Source: Marinobacter sp. ELB17 (GTDB lineage Bacteria > Pseudomonadota > Gammaproteobacteria > Pseudomonadales > Oleiphilaceae). Taken from it: 53,359 nt of DNA. The number at the start of each line of letters is the position of its first letter. Within the stretch, counting starts at the first letter, position 1. The notes below the pieces were generated by a model. The model had not been told where the DNA came from. It did no database searches and saw only the letters and a list, made by a program, of their open reading frames with translations. The stretch spans positions 1 through 53,359 of the forward strand of contig NZ_AAXY01000028.1 in assembly GCF_000169375.1 (NCBI RefSeq), read 5' to 3'. This document shows positions 25,801 through 33,827 of this stretch, piece by piece. Made by a program: the position numbers and the translations under genes.

Positions 25801-28518
25801 CCAAAGCAGCAAACCGCGTTGAGTAAACAACATGCGTATACCCGAGCGCAGGATCGCATCCAGGCAAATCTGCGCTTCGTAGGGCAGCATAATCCAGGCA
25901 AGCAGGGTTACTGTGAGCGGACGAAGCGCGGATTGGCTGGCCAGAATCAAATGCTGCCGCCAGCTAAGCTCTTCAGGCTTACGGATGAATTGAATCAGAA
26001 TCCCCAAGAGCGTCGGCACAAACACTAGGCCGGCGGCCAGCAATAACCAGAACCACGCAGGTCCCGGCCCCAGTAGCCAGCCGCCCGCCAGCAAAATCAG
26101 CAGCGCCGGAGACACAAGACTGCGGCGCAGATTGTCGACGATTTTCCACCTCGACAAGGCGGATAGCGGGTTTGGCTGCCGCTTTATTCCCGGCCCGGGT
26201 ACCCGAGGCCACAACCAACCGGTAAGCTGCCAATCGCCGCGCATCCAACGATGCCGCCGACTGGTCTCCTGAGCGTAACTGGCCGGATGCTCTTCAATAA
26301 GGTCAACATCTGTTACCAATGCTGAACGCGCATAGCCGCCTTCCAGCAGGTCATGACTTAGAATGAGATTGTCCGGAAATCGACCATCGACGGCCTGGCG
26401 AAACGCATCCACATCGTAGATACCTTTACCGATGAACGACCCCTCTGCGAAGATATCCTGATAGACGTCCGATATTTCGCGGGTGTAGGGATCGATACCC
26501 GCTTCGCCCGCGAACAGTTTGGTAAATCGTGACTGGCCAGCACTGGTAAGGCTGATCGAGGCGCGCGGCTGCAGAATCGCGTAACCCTCGACGACGCGCC
26601 CCTTGCCCGCATCGTAGACCGGCCGATTGAGCGGATGCGCCATATTACCGACCAGTTTGCGTGCGGCGTCGCGCGGCAGTTGGGTGTCAGTATCCAGAGT
26701 AATGACGTACTTGATCGAGCCCAGGATGGATGGATCACCGATTGTTTCCGAAAATGCCGCTTGCCCCTCCCCCCGCAGCAACGCATTGAACTGCTCCAGT
26801 TTGCCGCGTTTACGTTCATGCCCCATCCATACCCGCTCAACGGCGTTCCACACTCGAGGACGATGAAACAGATAAAAAATGCATGGACGATCGTCGTTGT
26901 AGGTCGCGTTGAGCGTATCGATTGCAACACGCGCGTATTCAAGCAGCGATTCATCCTCGGGCAAGGTGCATGTGGACGCGTCACGGAAATCCGTCAGCAG
27001 GGCAAAGAACAAATTGCGATCACGATTGCCGAGATAACGGATCTCCAGTGCCTCGAGCAGATCATCAATTTCCTGCGTTCGGTCGAGCAACGTGGGGACC
27101 ACCACCATAGTGCGTTCGCTATCTGGTATGCCTTTGGGGAAATCCAGACGTGGCAACGCTCGCGGCGGCAGGAACATCGTTACCACTCGGTTTACCAGAG
27201 AGACGGCCAACGCCGAGCCACCGATCAAGCCCATGGCAGCGAATAACCAATAGCGCCAGTCCCCCGGTACACATCCGCCAAAAGGAAACTGCGCCAGCAC
27301 TGTCATCACGGCGGTAAGCAGCAGAATCGAACTGGCATACAGCAAGAGGCGGTGACGCCGGCACGCCCGTCTGACTCGCGTTTTCCGGGACAAACAGCAG
27401 CCGACAGACTGTTCCAGACAGTGACGACCCCGATCGATCAGATAGTAGCCGACATGGGCGCTTCGATCGTCCGGACCGAGTCGTTTCAAGGCCTTATGAG
27501 AGAGGGCAATGGCTTCGCGTGCCACTTCCCACTCTCGGTGGGGGCTAACTCTCGCGATGTCCTCAATAGCATGCCGATAGCGATCGCGGGTGGCGAAATC
27601 CTGGTGAGCGTATGTGTCTGCCGGATCTTCTCGCAAACTCTTTTCGACAGCGCTGAGTGACTCGACGAAATCCTTCCAGTCCGTCGCACCGATTAAGCGC
27701 AGACTGCCGATGCTGTTGGCGATGGATACCTGGTTGGCTGCGGCTGTTCGGCTGGCGGCTTGTGACAACTGGATTGCAGTCACGCCTTGTTCGTGCAGCT
27801 TTTGTTCGACCCATGCCTGCACAAAAGCCATCGTGGACCCCTGCACCTGGAGCCTTGCGTAAAACTCCTCCACAAAGGGGGCCGTCAGCGGCACACTCGC
27901 ACTGGCAAACTCGGCCAGCAAATGAACCAGCCGCCCGGGTTCGTTTTCAGCTGTCGTGAGCATGCGATCCGCCCAGATGATGGCGACATCGAGATCTTCG
28001 CGTCGACGCGCTATACGCACCGCCACACGGCGCAGGTTTTCCAGCAGCGCCAACTGCAACATAATCGGGAACGCCCACAACTCGCCGAGTTGCAGCGGTT
28101 CAGCGGTCTGGTAGGCGGCGACGAACTGGGTGGTGTTGTCGATATCGACGCGACCGTCCATGTGCGAAATCAGTTCCAGGGCCAGATCATAGATGCGCGG
28201 AAAACCGGCAGACGATCCCACCGCCAGCCGCGGCAATTGCCGGCTGTAGCCACGAGGAAGGTGCCGGCGAGCCAGGTTGATCTGCTGTTCGATGAGATAG
28301 AAATTGTCGAGCAGCCAGGCTTCCGACGGGACGATTCTATGTCCGGGCATGACGGCGGCGGTTACTACGTCGTAAGCCACCAACAGCACGCGCGCGTTGT
28401 CCGCCAGTCGTGGCAGCAGTCTGTCGGGCCCCGGGCGCGGATCGATTCCATGCTGTGCGGCCAGCGTAACCGCGTGGCGCTTGAGTTGCTCGATACTGAA
28501 TAGTTCCGCACGTAACAA
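19891..28518 (-). CDS. ndvB: Cyclic beta-1,2-glucan synthase (NdvB/Cgs type)
   Basis: A giant membrane enzyme (2875 residues from TTG 28518) that initiates, elongates, cyclises and trims cyclic glucans destined for the periplasm. An N-terminal helical region is followed by transmembrane helices at about 391-449. A GT84 domain follows with DTDTQLP (about 609-615) and the RRHRWMRGDWQ motif, then more membrane helices and a glucoamylase-like region. Two carbohydrate-phosphorylase-like modules follow, the last with the GH94 signature CGDWNDGMN (about 2543) and GGWTWYTGAAGWMY near the end. The TTG has no good ribosome site. The best one (CAGGAG, 28599-28594) points to an in-frame ATA at 28587, discussed in the findings. 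In rhizobia such glucans serve osmoadaptation and host interaction; here a stress role with FtsH is inferred. Confidence 0.88.
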   Translation of the reverse strand: MLRAELFSIEQLKRHAVTLAAQHGIDPRPGPDRLLPRLADNARVLLVAYDVVTAAVMPGHRIVPSEAWLLDNFYLIEQQINLARRHLPRGYSRQLPRLAVGSSAGFPRIYDLALELISHMDGRVDIDNTTQFVAAYQTAEPLQLGELWAFPIMLQLALLENLRRVAVRIARRREDLDVAIIWADRMLTTAENEPGRLVHLLAEFASASVPLTAPFVEEFYARLQVQGSTMAFVQAWVEQKLHEQGVTAIQLSQAASRTAAANQVSIANSIGSLRLIGATDWKDFVESLSAVEKSLREDPADTYAHQDFATRDRYRHAIEDIARVSPHREWEVAREAIALSHKALKRLGPDDRSAHVGYYLIDRGRHCLEQSVGCCLSRKTRVRRACRRHRLLLYASSILLLTAVMTVLAQFPFGGCVPGDWRYWLFAAMGLIGGSALAVSLVNRVVTMFLPPRALPRLDFPKGIPDSERTMVVVPTLLDRTQEIDDLLEALEIRYLGNRDRNLFFALLTDFRDASTCTLPEDESLLEYARVAIDTLNATYNDDRPCIFYLFHRPRVWNAVERVWMGHERKRGKLEQFNALLRGEGQAAFSETIGDPSILGSIKYVITLDTDTQLPRDAARKLVGNMAHPLNRPVYDAGKGRVVEGYAILQPRASISLTSAGQSRFTKLFAGEAGIDPYTREISDVYQDIFAEGSFIGKGIYDVDAFRQAVDGRFPDNLILSHDLLEGGYARSALVTDVDLIEEHPASYAQETSRRHRWMRGDWQLTGWLWPRVPGPGIKRQPNPLSALSRWKIVDNLRRSLVSPALLILLAGGWLLGPGPAWFWLLLAAGLVFVPTLLGILIQFIRKPEELSWRQHLILASQSALRPLTVTLLAWIMLPYEAQICLDAILRSGIRMLFTQRGLLLWQLRSYGIRNARKTLSGFLREMWVAPILSVLLAIALWQTRSAEWMVWAPTLLLWLLSPIVGWWISTPLLTPEPKLTIEQRVFLRTSARRTWRFFADFVSPLENWLPPDNFQEYPEPAIAFRTSPTNMGMALLADLAAYDFGYIHAGECLRLIENTLTAMERLERYRGHFYNWYDTRTLQPLRPHYVSSVDSGNLAGSLLTLQAGLAELKDAPILAANAFHGLQDTLQVLAEHAPVTLSQELADKIRLLQDTLHALTLDGQPQTLVAADSALDQLHRMEGGLIAWLPRDTDSNGELYYWARAFDQQSLALQGDLRGMAPDPGLFDTIPTLSALARAGHSGYKGAVERLRRIDDLADRCRELAVMDFEFLYDAARSLLTIGYDVGERRRDPACYDLLASEARLASFLLIAQGQVPQKHWFALGRLLTIHGGDVSLISWSGSMFEYLMPQLIMPSYQNTLLDQTCKSAVSRQIEYGRQRAVPWGISESCYNATDMHQVYQYRAFGVPGMGLKRGLGDDLVIAPYASALALMVMPLEACRNLQILAGNGFLGTYGFYEAIDYTPSRVPRGKQHAVVRTFMAHHQAMSLLAFEHLLLDQPMQRRFMSDPLARATQLLLQERVPKQGATLQPHASEVSAAARPSAAEDDAIMRVFTDLNTPLPEVHLLSNGTYHVMATHAGGGYSHWHDLAVTRWREDATADNWGTFIYLRDRDTGHYWSTAHQPTLRKADHYEAIFVQARAEYRRRDEAIDAHTEISVSPEDDVEIRRITLTNQSSRIRHIELTSYAEVVLAPLNADLAHRAFSNLFVQTEILPDRQAILCTRRPRTPGEHTPWMFHLFAASGANADAPSYETDRSRFIGRGRTAANPLKLDSREKSSPGNRKLTINETQRLSNTAGPVLDPIVAIRSTLTLEPDESATVQFISGVAYTREAALALLEKYCDKHFIERAFEMAWCQSQEVLHLINTTEADAQVYARLASSVIYANALRRSTPSVIARNQLGQSGLWRFSISGDLPIVLLRIGDLNRIDLVKQMLRAHAYWRMKGLRADLVILNEDFSGYRAVLHDQIIGLINTGPEAELAHKPGGVFVRRADELSEEDRVLFMTVARVVITDTAETLAEQVGRRALVERVPDRPVPLAQTVVEPTTERKYALPARERIFCNGLGGFTPDGREYVITLDPGQTTPAPWVNVIASPHIGTVVSESGGSYTWVENAHEFRLTTWHNDPLSDSSGEALYIRDEDTGVFWSPTPLPAPTINQNGSGYVCRHGFGYSVFEHDEAGIYSELFTYVAMDAPVKFVVFKLRNHSGRPRRISLTGYWELVLGEWRHANLMHIVTEKDPHSGALFARNAYGRECANRVVFAHVDHDGVGEHVHTLTGNRSEFIGRNGSLASPAALHRTRLSGRVGAGLDPCAALQTQIELADGQEREIVFVFGVASNTDEAQHFIQRFIRPAGARRALASVEEYWNHTLGAVQVETPDPAMDVLVNGWLLYQTLSCRLWGRSGYYQSGGAYGFRDQLQDTLALIHATPWLAREQLIRCARRQFIQGDVQHWWHPPRGQGVRTHFSDDYLWLPYATCRYVLATGDTGVLDEPVHFLEGRELYPDEEAYYDQPQRSAESASLYEHCVRAIRHGLRFGAHQLPLMGCGDWNDGMNLVGLHGKGESVWLAWFLYENLQQFARLANEQGDTAFAELCSTQAEQLVGHIEANAWDGDWYRRAWFDDGTPLGSSENDECQIDSISQSWAVISGGGDPQRARQAMASVDQRLVRRDAQLIQLLDPPFDKSALEPGYIKGYVPGVRENGGQYTHAAIWATMAFAKLGDRERAWELFTMLNPINHSSEPDSMQIYKVEPYVMCADVYGAPPHTGRGGWTWYTGAAGWMYRLALENLLGLKLEKDHLIIAPCVPTHWDAYTIHYRYRETVYHINVRCNGEQPNQLCHVTLDGARVTDTSVGRAGRRHSMIPLVNDERDHHVVVVVPF

Positions 28519-28660
28519 TTCCGTATCCCGATCATTGAACGGAAGGTTCGGCGTGCGTGCGGTAAATCCAATATCTATGTTGCCTATGAGATTCTCCTGG
28601 TTGTAACCCGCCTGGAATATCTTGATTCTTACTCAACGAGCGCCTTCCTGGTGCGCCTTA

Positions 28661-29274
28661 TCACATTTCTTCATGAACCTGGCCATAGGCCAACATCGCA
28701 AACAAACCTGTACCACCCAGAATGTTGCCGATGAGTACCGGGGCAATATGGTAGATAAAGGCGGTAAAAATATTCATTTCCCCGTTGAGCACCAGAGTGA
28801 AAATTTCGTTTGACCCGGCAATGACGTGGGTAAAACCACCCGCCGCGATCAGCCAGGTAAACAGGACGATAACCAGCTCTTCGGAGCCCTTCGCCGAAGG
28901 CAGCAGCCCAGGCTTTCAATCAAGGTCAGGTAGGGGTGATCTGAGCCCAGATTAGAGCGGATAATTCCCTCGGCGAGGACCGAGGTCGAAATCCCGACCC
29001 CCGCTGCCAAACCAGACCACCAGAGTGAAATTTTCGGGCGTTGTAGCTCGTCTTCGCCCTCGCGTAAGATGATGGAGTAGAGCGTCAGCGGCGATAGGTG
29101 GTGATGTTCGGCGACGGTATCGCGTTCTTTCGACGTCAGTGACTTTTCGGTTGACGTGGGTGTCTGTTCGCGGGCTTCACGATCCTGGACCTTGGCGCGA
29201 GTCTTTTGCTCGTCCTCGGCTTCTTTGGCTTTCTGTTCGGAGGAAGTGTCCCGATTGGCTTGCCCGTCACTCAT
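28661..29274 (-). pseudogene. Formate/nitrite transporter (FNT) family channel, internally deleted and frameshifted
   Basis: The reading frame begins at ATG 29274 with a charged tail, then SPLTLYSIILREGEDELQRP and the first membrane segment, up to LTLIESLG. There the normal family core is missing. The frame runs to a stop near 28849, while the C-terminal half of an FNT protein (SEELVIVLFTWLIAAGGFTH, NILGGTGLFAMLAYGQV) continues in another frame to TGA 28663-28661. FNT channels are about 280 residues; roughly 100 central residues are gone here. It is a remnant with no likely function, lying between the glucan synthase and the alcohol dehydrogenase. Confidence 0.8.
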
Positions 29275-29540
29275 TTAACTGTCCTTTGGCCATCCAGAAA
29301 CGCTTGTGTTACTGCAAGATCTAGTCTGCCGGAAAGTTGTCTTCAGTGATTATGATAGCCTAGATTCTGCCATTCAAGCGGACGGCTAACGGATGATGTC
29401 GATGGTTTCAACGGAACACAATATCGTTGCCCACCGGCCTTGCTCTTGATGTGAATCAAGACGTCCGCGTGCAATATGTGAAATTTTGATATGGCAATAT
29501 TTGGTATTCGTAGCTTTGCACCCTCAAAGGAGAGCGTGTC

Positions 29541-30572
29541 ATGAAAGCATTGGCATTTCATGGGCCTGGTAAACGCAGCTGGGAAGATAAGCCGCAGCCG
29601 GCGATCGAAAAACCCACGGATGCGGTAGTCCGCATCACTCATACCACCATTTGCGGCACCGACCTGCACATCCTAAAAGGCGATGTGCCCGCCGTAGAAG
29701 TAGGTCGCATCCTGGGTCACGAAGGGCTGGGGGTGGTGACGGAAATCGGTGACGGCGTAAGCAACATCCAGATTGGCGACGAGGTGCTGATATCCTGCGT
29801 CACTTCCTGCGGTCGCTGCGACTATTGCAAGCGCGGCGTCTATTCTCATTGCCGCGACGGAGGCTGGATTCTCGGTCATCTAATCGACGGGACCCAAGCC
29901 GAGTATGTACGCATCCCCCATGCGGACAACAGCCTCTACGTGTTGCCCGAAGACATGGACCGCGCTGCAGCTGTCATGCTCAGCGATATCTTGCCCACCG
30001 GACACGAAATTGGCGCCCTGAACGGCGAGGTCAAGCTCGGTGACACTGTGGCCATTGTCGGGGCTGGCCCTATAGGACTGGCGGCACTGATGACCTCACG
30101 CTTCTACTCCCCAGCGCGAATCATCATGATTGATCCGGACGAGAACCGCCTGGCCATGGCCAAGCTGCTCGGCGCCACGGACACCATCGCCAGGGACCCA
30201 ATCGAGGCCATCCACAAAATGACCGATGGTGAAGGCGTGGACGTGGCTATGGAGGCAGTAGGGGTCCCCGAAACCTTTGATATCTGCCAGAGCATTGTTC
30301 GCGCGGGCGGTCATATCGCCAACATCGGCGTGCACGGCAAGAGCGTCGAATTCAAGCTGCAGGACTTGTGGATCAAGAACATCACCCTACGCACCGGCCT
30401 GGTGAATACCAACACCATTCCTGTGCTAATGCGGGTGGTCGAAAGTGGCGGCGTCAAGCCCGAGGAGCTGGTCACGCATCGCTTCAAACTCGACGATATC
30501 GAAAAGGCCTACGATATTTTCAGCGAAGCGGCAAAGGAGCAGGCCATCAAGATGCTGTTGACGGTCGAATGA
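29541..30572 (+). CDS. Zinc-dependent alcohol dehydrogenase
   Basis: Medium-chain dehydrogenase/reductase of 343 residues. The catalytic zinc ligands appear in ICGTDLHILKG and GHEGLGVV, the structural zinc cysteines in SCGRCDYCKRGVYSHC, and the NAD(P) fold in AIVGAGPIGLAALM. It resembles the family of secondary alcohol (isopropanol-type) dehydrogenases; the true substrate cannot be told. It has a strong AAAGGAG ribosome site and is divergent from the FNT remnant. The 266-base region between them is AT-rich and shows no clear gene. Confidence 0.88.
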   Translation: MKALAFHGPGKRSWEDKPQPAIEKPTDAVVRITHTTICGTDLHILKGDVPAVEVGRILGHEGLGVVTEIGDGVSNIQIGDEVLISCVTSCGRCDYCKRGVYSHCRDGGWILGHLIDGTQAEYVRIPHADNSLYVLPEDMDRAAAVMLSDILPTGHEIGALNGEVKLGDTVAIVGAGPIGLAALMTSRFYSPARIIMIDPDENRLAMAKLLGATDTIARDPIEAIHKMTDGEGVDVAMEAVGVPETFDICQSIVRAGGHIANIGVHGKSVEFKLQDLWIKNITLRTGLVNTNTIPVLMRVVESGGVKPEELVTHRFKLDDIEKAYDIFSEAAKEQAIKMLLTVE

Positions 30573-30685
30573 GGATTAAAAGCTAGCGAAAGACAGCACC
30601 CTGCTGCCCAGATCCGCCCTGTTACCGTTATGCCGGAAGATCCGGCGTAACGCTGAGACAGAAGACTTATTCACGCCCCCCCGGT

Positions 30686-30691
30686 TATACT
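30686..30691 (+). promoter_or_regulatory. Candidate -10 box before the ATP-grasp gene
   Basis: TATACT 80 bases before the TTG start, in an otherwise gene-free gap (30573-30770). No good -35 is seen. Just upstream, GTTATGCCGG-aagat-CCGGCGTAAC can fold into a 10-bp hairpin (one G-T pair) that may end the dehydrogenase transcript. Confidence 0.3.
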
Positions 30692-30770
30692 CTTCGCCCG
30701 TAATTCGGGCCAGAACTGGGCGAGAACCCTGGGTCAGTATTGGGCAGTCATCAACCGCTAGGAACCCCTC

Positions 30771-31790
30771 TTGCGAATTCTCTTTAATCACAACATCTCC
30801 GGCGCTGCGGACCTGATCGACCTAATGCGTCGCGCCCGGCCAGACCTTCACGTTATTGCGACCCATGAGCGGCGCGACACCCCAATCGCCCTGGCGGCGG
30901 ACCAACTATTGCCCGAGCCGGCCGAGACCCGGCTGATGAGCCCGGACGCCTATGCCGACTGGCTACTGCAGGTAGCCCTTACAGAGAGGGCGGAGTTGGT
31001 TCTGCCTTATCGGCGACGTGAGGAGCTGGCCGGGTTTCGGGACTGGTTCAGCGCGCGCGGGATCCGGCTACTGACCGCCTCAGACTCAAACACGATGGGG
31101 TTTCTCGAGGAGAAGCCGGCATTTCTTGCCCGAATGGAGACGGCTGGCGTTCCGGTCACTCCGTTCAGGCGCTTCGAGGGGGCAGAAGAGTACGAACGTC
31201 TGCGCGGGGAAGGCGAAATCTTCCCAGATCACCCGGGCCAGCTGTGCGTAAAGCCTGCGTCCGGCATTTACGGGGCCGGCTTTCGGATAATTCGAGACGA
31301 GCTGCCGGCCATGACCCCACTTTCCGGTCTATCGGCGCTGGAACTGCCGGACGTTGCCTTCCGGGCATTGCTCGGAGCACTGCACCGGCCAGAGCCAATG
31401 ATGCTGATGCCGTTTCTGGAGGGCCCGGAACGGAGCGTCGATTTCTCTTGCCATGAAGGGCGCCTGCTCGGGACGGTGACCCGGATCAAAGCGGGGACTT
31501 CGCAGCGGCTCCGTCATGACACCTACGGTGAGGAGCTAGCCCGATTCGTCACGCAGACATTCAGACTGACGGGCATACTGAACCTACAGACAATTGAGGA
31601 CACGGCCGGAACGCAAAGGCTGATGGAAGTGAACACCCGTGCCTCGGGTGGGATCGGAATGACCGGGCTAACAGACGTTAACCTACCTGCACTCTTGCTT
31701 GACTCCATCGCCGGAGTAAGATCGGATTTGCCGGCACGGGTCACCAAAGAGGTGCAGGCGGGCCGGCGCGAGCTGTTCTGGGGAGTTTAA
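30771..31790 (+). CDS. ATP-grasp ligase of the Ter-linked biosynthetic cassette
   Basis: 339 residues starting with TTG. An N-terminal pre-ATP-grasp domain (MRILFNHNISGAADLIDLM) is followed by the ATP-grasp fold with lysine in LCVKPASGIYGAGFRII and the metal-binding RLMEVNTRASGGIG near the end. ATP-grasp enzymes join a carboxylate to an amine or thiol via acyl phosphate. Genes of this type occur with TerD-family genes and the PRTase, HAD and aldolase found here. It lies on the opposite strand, convergent with terA and only 12 bases from its stop, so it has its own transcript. The substrate is unknown. Confidence 0.85.
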   Translation: MRILFNHNISGAADLIDLMRRARPDLHVIATHERRDTPIALAADQLLPEPAETRLMSPDAYADWLLQVALTERAELVLPYRRREELAGFRDWFSARGIRLLTASDSNTMGFLEEKPAFLARMETAGVPVTPFRRFEGAEEYERLRGEGEIFPDHPGQLCVKPASGIYGAGFRIIRDELPAMTPLSGLSALELPDVAFRALLGALHRPEPMMLMPFLEGPERSVDFSCHEGRLLGTVTRIKAGTSQRLRHDTYGEELARFVTQTFRLTGILNLQTIEDTAGTQRLMEVNTRASGGIGMTGLTDVNLPALLLDSIAGVRSDLPARVTKEVQAGRRELFWGV

Positions 31791-31802
31791 GAGAGCGCCC
31801 GG

Positions 31803-33080
31803 TTATTTACGGCCAGCGGTCCAGCGGAATCCCCAGTCGTACTGTTTGTCCAGAGCCTTATGGCCGCTGTGAAAAGTGACCTGCCGGGAGACGCGCACTT
31901 GACCGTCGTGATTGTCTATGCCGACCACAGCGCACATGCTGCCGTCCTGTTCGAACTCGTTCATCCGGATTTCGACTTCCGGCTGCCCCGGAACCAACAC
32001 TCGAACAATGCCGTCCGTTTCCTTCCAATTCGGGACGCCTTCGTAAATGAATGCGTAAACAAGAACGCGCCTGATGTCGGCCCAGCGGTCCCCGTTGATC
32101 TCAAGCCACTCTCCGTCTGAAGTGGAGCCGGTACGATCATCCCCGAGCAATCGCACAAAGGGAGCCTGCTGGAAGTCACCGAAGCCGTTGCCAAGCGCCT
32201 GAACCACATGTCTCTTCCCGTCTCGCGTCTCTACGAACGCGCCCAGGTCAAGGTCGATCGCGACTGAGCCCCTCGAGAAAAAGCCGGTCTTTTTCTGGGT
32301 CTGGCTTTGATTCCAGTTCAGGTTGATCTGCATTTTTCCAAAACGACCACCCTCTTTCTTCAAAGAAACCGTGTTGTTCTGCTTGGTCAGACTCACTTTC
32401 GAGAGGTTGACCGAACGTGTTGACGGCGGGGGCACGGGAGTCGGGGTTGGACTTGGACTTGGAGTCGGGGTCGGGGTTGAATTTGAAGTTGGAGTCGGAA
32501 TGGGAGCAGGCGCCGGGGTTGGAGGAGGCGCGGGTGTCGGAGCAGGCGCCGGCGGCGGAGTAGGAGCAGGCGGCGCCGGTTCGGCAACCTCAACGCCAAG
32601 GTGTTTCGCCAACGCGGCGAGCCCCCCGTTGAACCCTTGCCCAACAACCCTGAATTTCCAGGCCCCATTACGCTGATAAAGTTCGGCCAAAATAAGCGCC
32701 GTCTCTGTCATACCGGCGCAGGGAATGGCACCCCGTACTCCGCCCGCGTCCAGTGTAATCTCCGGGACTCGGGAGAAAGAGGCCCGATTCTCGTGAATCG
32801 TGGCAGTGAACACCACCTTTTCTACCCCGGCTGGAACTCGGCCAAGCCCCACAGCAAACCGGGCTTCGCCGTTTTCAGAGCCAGACAGCGCCACAGCGCC
32901 TCCGGCAACCGACGGCTGTCCGTAGAAACACATATCCGCATCTGACCGAACTTTGCCTGACGCAGTGACCAGAAAAGCAGACACGTCGATATCCGCACCC
33001 GGTATTGTGCCATGGCGGATCAAAACGGTTAGGTCATTCGAGGTGAGGGGCGCGTTTGCGCCAGGGCCCAGGACAGTCAT
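31803..33080 (-). CDS. terA: TerA-type tellurium/stress protein with proline-rich linker
   Basis: 425 residues in three parts: an N-terminal TerD-like domain (about 1-165, with IDVSAFLVTASGKVRSDAD and AELYQRNGAWKFRVVGQGF), a Pro/Thr/Ala-rich linker (168-220, repeats of PTP, PAP, SPTP), and a C-terminal TerA domain (IDLDLGAFVETRDGKRHVVQ, VYAFIYEGVPNW, WGFRWTAG). TerD-fold domains bind calcium through conserved Asp residues. The exact job in tellurite, phage and colicin resistance is still unclear. It is the last gene of the minus-strand ter run, 57 bases after the TerD/E gene. The linker is long for the family. Confidence 0.88.
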   Translation of the reverse strand: MTVLGPGANAPLTSNDLTVLIRHGTIPGADIDVSAFLVTASGKVRSDADMCFYGQPSVAGGAVALSGSENGEARFAVGLGRVPAGVEKVVFTATIHENRASFSRVPEITLDAGGVRGAIPCAGMTETALILAELYQRNGAWKFRVVGQGFNGGLAALAKHLGVEVAEPAPPAPTPPPAPAPTPAPPPTPAPAPIPTPTSNSTPTPTPSPSPTPTPVPPPSTRSVNLSKVSLTKQNNTVSLKKEGGRFGKMQINLNWNQSQTQKKTGFFSRGSVAIDLDLGAFVETRDGKRHVVQALGNGFGDFQQAPFVRLLGDDRTGSTSDGEWLEINGDRWADIRRVLVYAFIYEGVPNWKETDGIVRVLVPGQPEVEIRMNEFEQDGSMCAVVGIDNHDGQVRVSRQVTFHSGHKALDKQYDWGFRWTAGRK

Positions 33081-33137
33081 CAGGAACTCCTTAATAAACC
33101 GGTGCGAGCCACCCCAAAATGGCGACCCGCCACCGAA

Positions 33138-33716
33138 CTAGCCGATGTTCACGCCGTGTGCCGTGGCCAGTGGTCCTAGACCGCCCGCGAAACCGGCGCC
33201 AATTGCCTTCATTTTCCACTCTTCGTTATGCCGATAGATCTCACCAAAGATCATAGCGGTCTCGGTTGAGTAGTCTTCGGAGAGGTCGTACTTCGCAAGT
33301 TCAGCGCCGCCGTCCTGATTGAGAATGCGCATAAACGCATTGCTAACCTGGCCAAAGTTCTGATTTTTCTTTTCGGCTTCGTGAATCGTCACTACGAAAA
33401 CCAGCTTTTTCACGTCCGCCGGGATTTTTGACAGATCGATCTTGACTTGCTCGTCGTCACCTTCACCTTCACCGGTGCGGTTGTCGCCGAGGTGCTCAAC
33501 AGCGCCGCCAAGCCCAACCAGATTTCTGTAGAAAATGAAATCCTCGTCGGAACGCACCTTGCCGTTTTCACCGCAGATAAACACTGACGCGTCCAGGTCA
33601 AAGTCTGTGCCGTCAGTAACGCGCGGGTCCCAGCCAAGACCAACCAGGATGGAAGTGAGACCCGGAGCCTCTTTAGAAAGCGAAACGTTGCCACCTTTAC
33701 TAAGAGAAATTGCCAT
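33138..33716 (-). CDS. terD: TerD family protein (TerD/TerE type)
   Basis: 192 residues from the ATG at 33716, which has an AAAGGA ribosome site eight bases away; an open extension of 18 codons upstream lacks one. The signature MAISLSKGGNVSLSKEAPGL starts the protein, with calcium-binding motifs DFDLDASVFICGENGKVRSD and GDNRTGEGEGDDEQVKIDL. It is close to both TerD and TerE of enteric bacteria, and I cannot separate them by eye. It is cytoplasmic, probably part of a membrane-linked complex with TerB. Confidence 0.9.
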   Translation of the reverse strand: MAISLSKGGNVSLSKEAPGLTSILVGLGWDPRVTDGTDFDLDASVFICGENGKVRSDEDFIFYRNLVGLGGAVEHLGDNRTGEGEGDDEQVKIDLSKIPADVKKLVFVVTIHEAEKKNQNFGQVSNAFMRILNQDGGAELAKYDLSEDYSTETAMIFGEIYRHNEEWKMKAIGAGFAGGLGPLATAHGVNIG

Positions 33717-33797
33717 GTCGTTTTCCTTTGCGAAATGTAAGTTGTAACCCGCCCGAATCAGACAGGTCAAGATTACAGGTTGCTACCAAACTCTTTG

Positions 33798-33827
33798 TAC
33801 ATCGTTATACATAGTCATACATCAAGG
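33798..33827. repeat. Three tandem 10-bp repeats upstream of the terD-type gene
   Basis: TACATCGTTA, TACATAGTCA and TACATCAAGG follow each other without a gap. The 10-base period places them on the same face of the helix. They overlap the 3' end of the exchanger gene, about 80 bases before the terD-type start, and could be a regulator site. Confidence 0.4.
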
